64,000 nucleotides of DNA from positions 31,441-95,440 of the forward strand of contig CAZOEL010000015.1 in assembly GCA_964578835.1 (NCBI GenBank), written 5' to 3'. Position 1 is the stretch's first letter. Every line of letters starts with the position of its first letter. Positions 51,412 to 60,020 of the stretch are shown here, piece by piece. The notes under the pieces are model-generated. The model had not been told where the DNA came from, ran no database searches, and was given only the letters and a program-made list of their open reading frames with translations. Source of the stretch: CAZOEL01 sp964578835 (GTDB lineage: Bacteria > Desulfobacterota > Syntrophobacteria > Syntrophobacterales > Syntrophobacteraceae). Position numbers and translations under genes: made by a program.

Positions 51412-52161
51412 CTACCATTTCTTGGGATCACTCAGATAGGATCTGAGGTTGATCTTCTTGTGGCTCAAGTCCAGCTTTCGCCGTATGCTCTTTCGGTGGA
51501 ACTGGACCGTACCTTCGGATGTCCCTAGGGCTTCTGCAATTTCCTTGGTAGTCTTGCCGTAGCGGATGAGCTCGGCAACGCGTATTTCCGCAAGGGTGAG
51601 CATCGTGCTGATCTTGCTCCTTCGAGCGAGAGGGGTCGTGATTTCTTTGAGATGCGAAGCCAAAAGGTCTATGTAGAGCCCTTGATGCTCGGATGGCCGG
51701 CTCTTTTGGAGCTTCTCCACATATGGCAGGACGAGCTCTCTCACATTATCCATGATAGTCTGCTCCAGTTCGGCCCGGTCGACTTCCCTTTGCCTCAGGA
51801 GCGCTCTCATGGCTGCATTGGTCTCTTGGAGAAGCTCTGTTTGTGTGAGCAGTTCCTCGCCCATCCTGAGTCGTGTGACGACTCCCGCGAGCCTTTGGGC
51901 GAAAGATTCAAAGAGTAATCTCACTTTGCCAGGTATTTCGGAAAGGGAACGAGAAGCGAAATCCAGCGCGCCGATGATTTTATTCTCTATCTTCAAGGGT
52001 ATGGAAGCCAGAGCCTTGATTGCTTCTTTCTCGAGCAGACCGTCAGATCCTTCTCGTCCGGTGGGAATGGACCAGTAGAGAGGCTTTCCTTCGAAAACAC
52101 ATTGTCTTTGGGGGGATTCGAACCCATGACCGCCGGCCCGAGCGATGAATTCGGGAGAAAG
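51412..52161 (-). CDS. GAF/LuxR-HTH half of a split sensor-regulator
   Basis: This frame continues, without shift, the PAS protein that ends at 52162. Read through the TGA at 52162-52164 it gives LSPEFIARAGGHGFESPQRQ, CVFEGKPLYWSIPTGREGSD and SIPLKIENKIIGALDFASRS, the rest of a GAF domain, then a coiled coil and a LuxR-type HTH (LTLAEIRVAELIRYGKTTKEIAEALGTSEGTVQFHRKSIRRKL). GAF domains often read YKGLSPEF at the break, so GGA to TGA is the simplest change. As it stands, internal starts (for example ATG 51996) could still make a 194-residue protein with the HTH. Either a recent nonsense mutation or recoding. Confidence 0.75.
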   Translation of the reverse strand, partial: LSPEFIARAGGHGFESPQRQCVFEGKPLYWSIPTGREGSDGLLEKEAIKALASIPLKIENKIIGALDFASRSLSEIPGKVRLLFESFAQRLAGVVTRLRMGEELLTQTELLQETNAAMRALLRQREVDRAELEQTIMDNVRELVLPYVEKLQKSRPSEHQGLYIDLLASHLKEITTPLARRSKISTMLTLAEIRVAELIRYGKTTKEIAEALGTSEGTVQFHRKSIRRKLDLSHKKINLRSYLSDPKKW

Positions 52162-54060
52162 TCACTTATAGCTCGCCAGTTTGAGCTCATTGGTCCTGGC
52201 ATCGGCAAGGTAGACTGCCCCTGAGTCTATCCCCTTGATCAGAAGACACGCATCGAGGACCGATTCGAGGGCCTGGGAGATCGTTGCGGCAGAGCCTAGC
52301 TGGATGGCGACGTCTCTTTCGATACGGAGGTAATCCTCCAATTCCCTTCGAGCCGTGATATCCACCCCTATGGCGAGTATCCCCGAAAGCTCTCCCTTCT
52401 CATCGAAAAACGCCCTGTTGGTCCAGGCCACCCAGACTCTTTCCCCGTTCTTCAAGGTGTTTTCATTTTCATAATACCTGTATTCTTCGGGATGCAAGGC
52501 GATCTGTTTCAAAAGAGCGGAAAGGTCGCGACCACTGGATTCTACTTGCGGAAGAATAGTTCCAAAGACATGGGCTCCGATCAGCTCTTCTCTTGCATAG
52601 CCGAAAAAATCCAGTGAAAACTGATTGCAGAAGGTGATGGTCCCTTCGGGAGTAACCTCAAAGATCAGTGTATGGGCGCTCTCGACCAAGCGCCGATATT
52701 TCTCTTCGCTACATCTCAGAGCATCCTCAATCTGTCGCTGCGCCGTGATGTCTTCCACAATGGCAAGGTGGCGTTTTTGAACCTGTCCTTCCTCCCACAC
52801 GGGTTCGACGGTCAGATTCACCCAGACGATGGAGCCATCAGGGCGGATATAGCGCTTCTGCCATTTGAAACGGTGGATCTTGCCGGCGATAAGCATCGCC
52901 ATATGGTCCAGGTTCTGCCGGAGATCGTCCGGATGAGTTATGGCCTGGAAGTTGGTGCGAAGCATCTCTTCTCGTCTTCGTCCGGCAATCCTGCAATACC
53001 TCGAGTTGACCTCGAGGAACTTTCCACTGAGTGAATCGATGAGAGCGATGCCCAAGGGCGCCTGCTCGTAGATTGCCTTGAAGCGGCGCTCGCTTTGGCG
53101 CAGAGCGTCTTCGGCGCGCTTTCGTTCAGTCAGGTCGGTCAAATAGGAGTAGTATGCCGGCTTGCCGTCAGGGTCAGTCACAAGATGAACCAGGATCTCC
53201 ACCGGGACATGGGCGCCGTTCTTTCTGATGTATTCCTTCTCGTAACGAACCGGTTCTCCGGTGCGGTGCAGCTCTTCGAGCCTGGCTCGCTCCATGGGCA
53301 GCCAATCCGGAGGAGTCAAGTCCATAGCCCAATGGATCGATTGGAGCTCTTCCATGCTATAGCCGGTGAGCTGTTCGAGAGCGCTGTTCACCAATCCGAT
53401 TCGCCCGTCGGGATACCCCACCCCGACCGGTTGAGAGCCCAACCTGATAAGATCGGCTAGAAATTTGTTACTCTTCCTCTCGTTCTCCCGCAAAGCCTCC
53501 TCTGCCCGTTTGCGCACTGAAATGTCCATGAAAATGATGCTCCAGCCATGGAATTGGCTCTCTTCCCCCCAGGATGAGCTCACTTCCATATGAGCATGAA
53601 AAGGGTATGTCATGGCTTTGAGAATTCGCAATTCCCCCGTAACCTTCCGTCCTTTCTCTCGAGCAGCCTCCTGGATCAATTCGTAGTAGGTTCTATGGTT
53701 GTCGGGGTCAATGAAGACGGAAAAGCCGCCTCCGGTTGATTTGCGCAATCCAAGCATATCTTTCGCGGCGGCATTCAAGCGCGTGATGAGCCCCGCGCTG
53801 TCCAAGGTCACATACCCAGCCGGAGCATGCTCATAGAGCTCTGCGTATTCTTTTCTGGATTCTTCCAGTTCCTTGTGCGAATTCCTCAACTCTTCACTTT
53901 GGAGCTCCAACTCCAGCTGATGCACTTCCAGTTCACGGATGAGGTCCATTAGATCTGCGCCGGCGAGATCCCTATCCTTAGCTTCCCGTTGGCTAAGGAT
54001 CTGTTCGGCCCGATTGCGCAATTCCTGAAATTTGCCCGGCGGGCCACTCAGCTCTTTCAT
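52162..54060 (-). CDS. Multi-PAS sensor protein, truncated by TGA
   Basis: A 632-residue protein from ATG 54060, which overlaps the upstream stop as ATGA; the longer frame before that is a shadow of the neighbour. After an N-terminal helix (ELRNRAEQIL, IRELEVHQLELELQSEELRN) come four PAS domains (about 80-180, 205-320, 330-450, 455-580) marked by HAPAGYVTLDSAGLI, VGLVNSALEQLTGY, FLEVNSRYCRIAG and ITFCNQFSLDFFGYAREELIG. The beginning of a GAF domain (AVYLADARTNELKLASYK) ends at the TGA. Together with 51412-52161 this would be a 882-residue PAS-GAF-LuxR regulator. Confidence 0.85.
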   Translation of the reverse strand: MKELSGPPGKFQELRNRAEQILSQREAKDRDLAGADLMDLIRELEVHQLELELQSEELRNSHKELEESRKEYAELYEHAPAGYVTLDSAGLITRLNAAAKDMLGLRKSTGGGFSVFIDPDNHRTYYELIQEAAREKGRKVTGELRILKAMTYPFHAHMEVSSSWGEESQFHGWSIIFMDISVRKRAEEALRENERKSNKFLADLIRLGSQPVGVGYPDGRIGLVNSALEQLTGYSMEELQSIHWAMDLTPPDWLPMERARLEELHRTGEPVRYEKEYIRKNGAHVPVEILVHLVTDPDGKPAYYSYLTDLTERKRAEDALRQSERRFKAIYEQAPLGIALIDSLSGKFLEVNSRYCRIAGRRREEMLRTNFQAITHPDDLRQNLDHMAMLIAGKIHRFKWQKRYIRPDGSIVWVNLTVEPVWEEGQVQKRHLAIVEDITAQRQIEDALRCSEEKYRRLVESAHTLIFEVTPEGTITFCNQFSLDFFGYAREELIGAHVFGTILPQVESSGRDLSALLKQIALHPEEYRYYENENTLKNGERVWVAWTNRAFFDEKGELSGILAIGVDITARRELEDYLRIERDVAIQLGSAATISQALESVLDACLLIKGIDSGAVYLADARTNELKLASYK

Positions 54061-55856
54061 GCAGTCACTCCCTCTCTTGGTTCGGGATCGGACGGTGAAT
54101 TGGCGTGGGATGCTGCTTCCACTGCCGTTTTCAACTCCATCGCCCCGTATGGCTTGGGTAGAAAAGCCTGGGGCCTTTCCAGATGTTCCGCTCGGGTCAT
54201 TTGAGCCTCGTTGTAGCCGCTCGAGAGGATCACTGGGATGTCGGGCCGGAGCAATCTCAAAGCCGCAAGAGTCTCCCATCCGTTCATCCCCGGCATGCTG
54301 AGATCAAGCAGGATCAGGCTGATCTCATCTTTCCTCTCCCTGAAGATTTCCAGAGCCTCTTTGCCGTCAGCGGCTGTAATAGCTTCAAAGCCCAGTTTTC
54401 GCTTCAGCATGGTTTCCGCCATGCTTCGGACCATGGACTCATCATCGACCACGAGAACCAATCCATTCTCTTTAAAAGGGCTTCCGACCGGAGCTTCATC
54501 CCTGCGGGCTTCAGGCTGCGCTTGCCCGGATACGGGAAGGTAGAGCTTGAAAGTTGCACCGCTCCCCGGACGGCTCTCTACGGAGATCGCCCCCTCGAGC
54601 GCCCGCAAAAGCCCCGTTACCACCGAAAGCCCGAGGCCACGTCCCGCAAATTTGGTGGTAAAGAAGGGATCAAAGATCTTGTCGAAGTGTTTCGGATCAA
54701 TCCCACAGCCCGTATCCGCAATCGAGATGCAGACGTATTCTTGGGCCTTTGGCTCCCATCCGAGAGGGAAGATCTTCGATCCCCTGACCGAGCTTGCAGG
54801 AACAACATCCAGGGTGAGATCGATATCTCCGGGCTTTTCCCCTATCGCTTCTATTGCGTTGGCGATTAGAATGGTGAGTATCTGGGTCAGGTGGGCTCCA
54901 TCGGCTTTGATGGTGAGTCCACAGGAAGGAGTGACGGCTTTGAGATGTACATTCCCCGGCAGTGAGGAGCTCAGAAGAGAGCATGCTTCTCTGATCGCAA
55001 CTGAAGGATCCACGGGTTCCAGCTTCCCTGTGGTTTGACCGAGATAGGTGAGCATGAACCGGCTGATCTTTGAAGCTCGTTGTGAGGCTTTCATAGCCTC
55101 CCGGATGGAGTTATCGAGCTCCGAGCCATACGGGGCCTCGTCCAGGGCCATCTCCAGGTTTCCCATTATGGCGCCCAGCATGTTGTTGAAATTATGAGCA
55201 ATGGCTCCCGCCATTCTACCCAGGCTCTCCGCCTTTTGTGTCTGATGGAGGCGCTGTTCGAGTTGAAGTCTTTCTTCTTCCGCCCGTACGAGATCGGAGA
55301 TGTCGCTGACAGTGACCATGAGCTCCCGGTTCGATGCATCTGTCGCGGCGCTGTCTTTGAATCGCAGCTCACGGGACGCGGCCTCGATCCGGGCATGGAA
55401 TGAAGCGCCGTCTTTCCGTTTCATGCGGATGACGATCTGCTTTTCCGCAGGGTTGCGGAAGAACGCGCGGAAGCGGGCCAGGAATATCGGTGCGTCTTCG
55501 ACGACCATAGTCGAAGTGAATGGAGCGCCCCTGAAGTCGTCGTTTTCACTCTTCAGCATGGCGAGCCAAGTGGCGTTGGTTTGTCGGATGATTCCAGAGG
55601 CATCCAGTACAACGTATCCGACCGGCGCGTGCTCGAAGAGGACTGCGAAACGGTCTCTCGATTCCTGCAAGGCGGCTTGCGCTTCCCGGAGCTCTTCGTT
55701 CTGCAGTTCAAGCTCGGCTTGGTGAATGGCCAGCTCTTGAGCGAGCTCGTTGACGCTCTTCAGATCGTCGGGTCGGAGAGCCTCCGAGGATATGGCAAGG
55801 AGAGCTTCGGCGCGTTTGCGCAAATAATCGGCTTTCTTGCTCTCAGCCGTGCTCAT
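54057..55856 (-). CDS. PAS hybrid histidine kinase with receiver domain
   Basis: A 599-residue soluble hybrid kinase. An N-terminal coiled region (LAQELAIHQAELELQNEELREAQ) resembles that of its neighbour. PAS about 70-185 (HAPVGYVVLDASGIIRQTNA), HisKA with IAHNFNNMLGAIMGNLEMAL near 215, HATPase with DTGCGIDPKHFDKIFDPFFTT and GRGLGLSVVTGLLRALEG, and a C-terminal receiver (LVVDDESMVRSMAE, LILLDLSMPGMNGWE). The start overlaps the CheB-CheR gene (ATGA) and the stop overlaps the PAS/GAF gene (ATGA), which shows tight translational coupling in one operon. Confidence 0.92.
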   Translation of the reverse strand: MSTAESKKADYLRKRAEALLAISSEALRPDDLKSVNELAQELAIHQAELELQNEELREAQAALQESRDRFAVLFEHAPVGYVVLDASGIIRQTNATWLAMLKSENDDFRGAPFTSTMVVEDAPIFLARFRAFFRNPAEKQIVIRMKRKDGASFHARIEAASRELRFKDSAATDASNRELMVTVSDISDLVRAEEERLQLEQRLHQTQKAESLGRMAGAIAHNFNNMLGAIMGNLEMALDEAPYGSELDNSIREAMKASQRASKISRFMLTYLGQTTGKLEPVDPSVAIREACSLLSSSLPGNVHLKAVTPSCGLTIKADGAHLTQILTILIANAIEAIGEKPGDIDLTLDVVPASSVRGSKIFPLGWEPKAQEYVCISIADTGCGIDPKHFDKIFDPFFTTKFAGRGLGLSVVTGLLRALEGAISVESRPGSGATFKLYLPVSGQAQPEARRDEAPVGSPFKENGLVLVVDDESMVRSMAETMLKRKLGFEAITAADGKEALEIFRERKDEISLILLDLSMPGMNGWETLAALRLLRPDIPVILSSGYNEAQMTRAEHLERPQAFLPKPYGAMELKTAVEAASHANSPSDPEPREGVTA

Positions 55857-58800
55857 GGGAGAATCTCCTGTAGTGATCCGTATAGGCGATTGACGGCGCC
55901 GCTGCTATCCCGCTCCGCCTGCCCCCGCCCGATGCATTGCATCATCGTGCCGTCGGCGCGCACCGCGGTCAGCTCTATTTCGTAAGCAGCACCATCTTTC
56001 AGAGCTCTAACCACAGCCTCCTTGAGGCGGTCCAAGGATTGTGGCTCATACAGTTTGTCGTGCTCGGCAAAGGATGGCGCTTTCTTGCCGGGGTCGAGTC
56101 TGAAAAGCCGGAACAGGTTATCGGACCATGTCACGGCATCGGTTGCCACATCCCACGTCCAGCTGCCCATCCGGGCAGTTCTTTCGGCATCGGCAAGCAT
56201 ATGATAGAGGTGGCGAAACCGTTCTTCACTTTCTCTGAGCCGCTCCTTGGCGCGCTTGCGCTCAGTGATGTCTTCAAAGCTCACCGCCAGGCGATTGCCC
56301 GGCAAGCGAAAAGCGTGGACATGGAAAAAACCGCTGAAGCGATCATCATTGTAAAAGACATCCGCCTCGCAGATAGGCTGGCCTTCGTAAAAGGTTTTCT
56401 TAAAAACCTCCTGCAAATGCGCCCCCTGCTCGCCAGGCCACAGATCCTCAAAACGCTTGCCGACACACGATTCCATGTCCAGACCGGTTATCTTTTCCGC
56501 GGCAGTATTGCCGCTCCTCAGGATCAGATCGCCTGCCCGCGTCACTTCATAGACGAACAGTCCCGAGGGCATGTGGCGGACGATATCTTCCTCGGACTCT
56601 TTCAAGCTTTCGAGCCGTTCGCACACATCTCGCACAAGGGTGATGTCTATGAGCGTGATAACGAGCCCGGAAAAGCTCTGTGGGCTAACATAATAGGGGA
56701 GGATGCGCATAAGGCGCCAGCGGCCATCCTCAGCCTGTACGTCTTTCTCGAACAGCTGACCGCTCTGTTGGACTTCGATGGCCGTCGCCACGGGATCGAA
56801 GTTCAACAGCTGGTGGGAGATATGCTTCAAGGGCCGCCCCACATCGTTCTCCACGATATGAAACACTTCGGTGGCCTGCCGGGAGAAACGCCTGATACAC
56901 AGGTCTTCGTCCAAGAGCAGCGTACCTATTCGGGAGCTGGACAGAAGGTTTTCCACATCGTTTTGCGCTTCCGTCAATTCGATGATCTTGTTCTGATACT
57001 CGGTATTGACGGTGTAGAGCTCCTCATTGGTGCTTTGTAGTTCCTCATTGGTGCTCTGAAGCTCTTCGTTGCTTGCAAGCAGCTCCTCGTTGGTAGCCTG
57101 CAGCTCTTCGTTTGAGGTCTCCAGCTCTTCGATGGTGGCCTGCAGGTTCTCTCGCGTAAATTGCAGCTCCTGTTCCAGGTCCTGCATGCGCTGGCTGGTT
57201 TCTTCGTCCAGATTGTACTCTGCGGAGATCTCTTCGGCAGGAGAGCTGGCTGTTTCGACGCGCTCAAAGAAGACGATCATGAGAGGTTCATCACTTTTGC
57301 GGCTCGGCAGCAAACGCATGCGCAATCGCATGGTGCGTGCGCTATCCCCTTCGCGCAGCCGTACATTGGTGTAAACCAGCTCTTGACCGGTTCGAAGGGT
57401 CTTCTGAATGCCCGTGGCCAGTGGGATGGCCAGCTCACGATTTACCATCCGGGTAATATCGTAGACCGCCCGCCCAGAGGGGAGAGTGAAAATGCCGCTC
57501 GGATCTCCCACGGTATAGACGACTTCCAGATGTTCGTTGACCACGACAGCCAGAGGCACATACGCCGCAGCCAGTATCTCGACCAGGCGCGTGAGCAGCC
57601 GATCCTGTTCACGCGAGGCCGCCCGGGGCGAGCGCGAGTATCCTTTGACGGTCAGTGGAAGAGGCATATCCTGCTTGCGCGCCGGCTCCAGATCTTTCAG
57701 AGAAGCCCCTGCGCCTGCTTTCCCCAGGGAACGATAGATTTTAGCCTTGCGGTCGATGGTCTCGAAGCAATCCTCCATGTCGCCCACCGTTTCGCTGGTT
57801 CCCAACAGCAGCACGCCTCCGGGGTTCAACGAGAAATTGAACATTTCCAACGCTCTCTGCTGAAGATTTGTCTGGAGGTAAATCAAAAGGTTGCGGCAAC
57901 TGACCAAATCAATGCGGGTAAATGGCGGGTCGCTTACAAGGTTGTGCCTGGCGAATACCACCATCTCGCGGATTGTTCGGGCCACCTGGTATGTATCATC
58001 CCGGCAGTAGAAGTATTTTGCGAGCAAAGCCGGCTTGAGGTCCGCCGCAATGCTTTCGGGGTATATGCCGGCTCCGGCTTTTAGGACTGCATCACGGTCT
58101 ATGTCCGTGGCAAATATCTTGATGTCCCTTGCCAGACCCATGGCCTCCATCACTTCTCGAGAGAGGATGGCCAGGGTGTAGGCTTCCTCTCCCGTCGAGC
58201 ATCCTGCCACCCAGAACCGCATCTCCCGGTCTGCCCATCGCTCGAACAGAGCGGGCAGTACGCTCTCCTGGAGGATTTCCATAACCTGGAGGTCGCGGAA
58301 AAAACTGGTCACGCCGATCAGCAGTTCCCGATAGAGCGCGGAGATCTCGGCAGGCGTCTGTTCCGCGTACCGGACATACGAGTCAAGATCAGCCACCTGG
58401 GTGACCGCGATACGACGCTCGATTCGCCGGTTGACAGTATTGGGCTTGTAATGAGTGAAATCGACTTTGGTCTTGGCTCGAAGGAGCGAAAAGAGACGGG
58501 TGAGGCCCGTCTCGTCAGCCAATCTTTGTGGTTGCCGATCCCGGCGCGTGGCATAAGGATGGCGCATACAGGCTACAAGCTGAGCGGGCATCTCATCGGG
58601 CGGCAAAACGAAATCCGCAACCCCGGTGGAGGCGGCGGCGCGGGGCATGCCGTCAAACTTGGCGCTTGTCTCGTCTTGCACCATCACCAAACCGCCCCAT
58701 TCCTTGATGGCGCGCACACCGCGCGTGCCGTCGCTGCCGGTGCCGGAGAGAATGACGCCTACCGCTTGCTCTCCCTGATCTTGGGCCAGGGAGCGAAAGA

Positions 58801-59176
58801 AGATATCTACGGGCAGGTTGACGCCCTCGCGGGGCATTTGATTCTCCAACAGCAGCTTGCCGTGGAAGATGGTCAAGTTTTTCTTGGGCGGGATCAGGTA
58901 GATATTGTTCGGCAGCACGAGCATGCCATCTTCGGCTCGATGAACCGGTATATCCGTCTTGCGGGAGAGCAACTCCACCATCAAACTCTTGTAATCAGGC
59001 GAAAGATGCTGAATCACCACGAAGGACATGCCACTGTCTAAAGGCATGGCCTTGAAAAAATCTTGGATTGCCTCCAGCCCGCCTGCAGAAGCGCCAACGC
59101 CTACGATGGCGGCAGGTTTATCGGGTGCGGAAGTTAATCCGGGTGAAGGGTCTTTCTCTTCTGTACGGGTTTTCAT
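55853..59176 (-). CDS. CheB-CheR-coiled coil-PAS fusion
   Basis: A 1107-residue fusion. CheB methylesterase domain (about 25-210): catalytic Ser in VGASAGGLEA, His in VIQHLSPDY, Asp in ILSGTGSDGTRGV. CheR methyltransferase domain (about 225-480) with FWVAGCSTGEEAYTLAIL and IFATDIDRDAVLKAGAGIY, LVSCRNLLIYL. A striking heptad repeat follows (about 660-735) with tandem NEELQSTNEELQ units. PAS domains close the chain (QATEVFHIVENDVGRPLKH; VTWSDNLFRLFRLDPG). No receiver is attached. I start at ATG 59176 (MKTRTEEKD) with AGGTG upstream; a GTG nine bases earlier is possible. Such fusions usually regulate local kinases rather than chemoreceptors. Confidence 0.92.
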   Translation of the reverse strand: MKTRTEEKDPSPGLTSAPDKPAAIVGVGASAGGLEAIQDFFKAMPLDSGMSFVVIQHLSPDYKSLMVELLSRKTDIPVHRAEDGMLVLPNNIYLIPPKKNLTIFHGKLLLENQMPREGVNLPVDIFFRSLAQDQGEQAVGVILSGTGSDGTRGVRAIKEWGGLVMVQDETSAKFDGMPRAAASTGVADFVLPPDEMPAQLVACMRHPYATRRDRQPQRLADETGLTRLFSLLRAKTKVDFTHYKPNTVNRRIERRIAVTQVADLDSYVRYAEQTPAEISALYRELLIGVTSFFRDLQVMEILQESVLPALFERWADREMRFWVAGCSTGEEAYTLAILSREVMEAMGLARDIKIFATDIDRDAVLKAGAGIYPESIAADLKPALLAKYFYCRDDTYQVARTIREMVVFARHNLVSDPPFTRIDLVSCRNLLIYLQTNLQQRALEMFNFSLNPGGVLLLGTSETVGDMEDCFETIDRKAKIYRSLGKAGAGASLKDLEPARKQDMPLPLTVKGYSRSPRAASREQDRLLTRLVEILAAAYVPLAVVVNEHLEVVYTVGDPSGIFTLPSGRAVYDITRMVNRELAIPLATGIQKTLRTGQELVYTNVRLREGDSARTMRLRMRLLPSRKSDEPLMIVFFERVETASSPAEEISAEYNLDEETSQRMQDLEQELQFTRENLQATIEELETSNEELQATNEELLASNEELQSTNEELQSTNEELYTVNTEYQNKIIELTEAQNDVENLLSSSRIGTLLLDEDLCIRRFSRQATEVFHIVENDVGRPLKHISHQLLNFDPVATAIEVQQSGQLFEKDVQAEDGRWRLMRILPYYVSPQSFSGLVITLIDITLVRDVCERLESLKESEEDIVRHMPSGLFVYEVTRAGDLILRSGNTAAEKITGLDMESCVGKRFEDLWPGEQGAHLQEVFKKTFYEGQPICEADVFYNDDRFSGFFHVHAFRLPGNRLAVSFEDITERKRAKERLRESEERFRHLYHMLADAERTARMGSWTWDVATDAVTWSDNLFRLFRLDPGKKAPSFAEHDKLYEPQSLDRLKEAVVRALKDGAAYEIELTAVRADGTMMQCIGRGQAERDSSGAVNRLYGSLQEILP

Positions 59177-59208
59177 CAAGCACACCTATGCGGGCTATGC
59201 TCGGCGCA

Positions 59209-59397
59209 TCAATCGGGGTGAGGGCCGAGACGCAGTTTCAGTATATCTTGCCACAAAGAACAATCCCTATCTGTTTGGCCGGGCATCTGGCCCACCACCA
59301 TGAAGATGGCCTTTTCGCCATTTCGAGCCTCCAATATTTCGTAGCCTGACCGCCTTTTCCGCCTCCTCGGACTCGAGGCCGCCGAGGCCCCTAACAT
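59209..59397 (-). pseudogene. Possible receiver-domain scrap
   Basis: A minus-strand frame contains SGYEILEARNGEKAIFMVVG, like the second helix of response-regulator receivers (GYEVLEARNGEEAL). Nothing else of a receiver remains, so this is at most a relic of another signalling gene. Confidence 0.35.
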
Positions 59398-59723
59398 GCC
59401 GCCTCCCCCCGGACGGACGCCAGGTATTCCAATCCCTCTGTCTGCCTGACTTCCTCAATACGCACCAAAGGAAGCTCCGACGATAAATCGATGACTGAAA
59501 GCACGGTTCTGAAGTATTCCGAGCAAATGTGGGTTTCGAGATCATCTCGGCTGCGCCACTCGGAAGTGAAGATCAGTCTGCCTTTTTGGGGGACTTCCAT
59601 GAAGATCCGGCACCCCTTGCACCCGGGTTCTGCCGAGGTGGGACCGATCAAGCCCAGAAGCGTTCGAAAAACCTCCTCTTTCAGGGGTGGCCTGACGACC
59701 ACCTCGAAGATGGCTCGAAACAT
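59391..59723 (-). CDS. Antibiotic biosynthesis monooxygenase-like (ABM) protein
   Basis: A 110-residue dimeric alpha-beta barrel protein of the ABM/YgiN type. Seen are VVVRPPLKEEVFRTLLGLIGPTSAEPGC, then FTSEWRSRDDLETHICSEYFRTVL, the usual two-strand-helix pattern. I set the start at ATG 59723 because GGAGAGAAAC precedes it and the domain begins at residue 2; upstream in-frame sequence is not family-like. Functions in the family vary from quinol oxidation to haem breakdown, so no substrate is offered. It lies alone between two signalling operons. Confidence 0.8.
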   Translation of the reverse strand: MFRAIFEVVVRPPLKEEVFRTLLGLIGPTSAEPGCKGCRIFMEVPQKGRLIFTSEWRSRDDLETHICSEYFRTVLSVIDLSSELPLVRIEEVRQTEGLEYLASVRGEAAC

Positions 59724-60020
59724 GTTTCTCTCTCCGTCCATTCGCGTTAAGCCTGAATAAAGAACAGCAAGCAAGACATCCGTCTCCTCCCAAGCCTCTC
59801 TGTTTTCCCCACAAGGCTGAGGGGGGCCGGCAGCCGGAAAATCGCACAAAGATGTCCTATAGCCTGCTTTGTTCCGTGGATTTTAACAAGCAGTTGCAAG
59901 ATCCAGGCGAGAGTTGGAAAGAGAATGCTTGAGGGACATTCCCTTTGATCACAGCGCCATATGTTTTGGATCTTTGATGGAAGCAAGGAAATAGCACGAT
60001 ATTTCGTAGTGGGGCACGGA

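Noticed and set aside
52105..52140. tRNA-like T-arm (GGTTCGAATCCC on the minus strand)
   Set aside because: No acceptor, D or anticodon arms fit around it; the bases encode a GAF domain piece (GGHGFESPQR) in the split regulator.
52162..52164. Selenocysteine insertion at the TGA
   Set aside because: A short stem follows, but the position is a loop in a GAF domain where Gly is usual and no redox function is expected; nonsense mutation is simpler.
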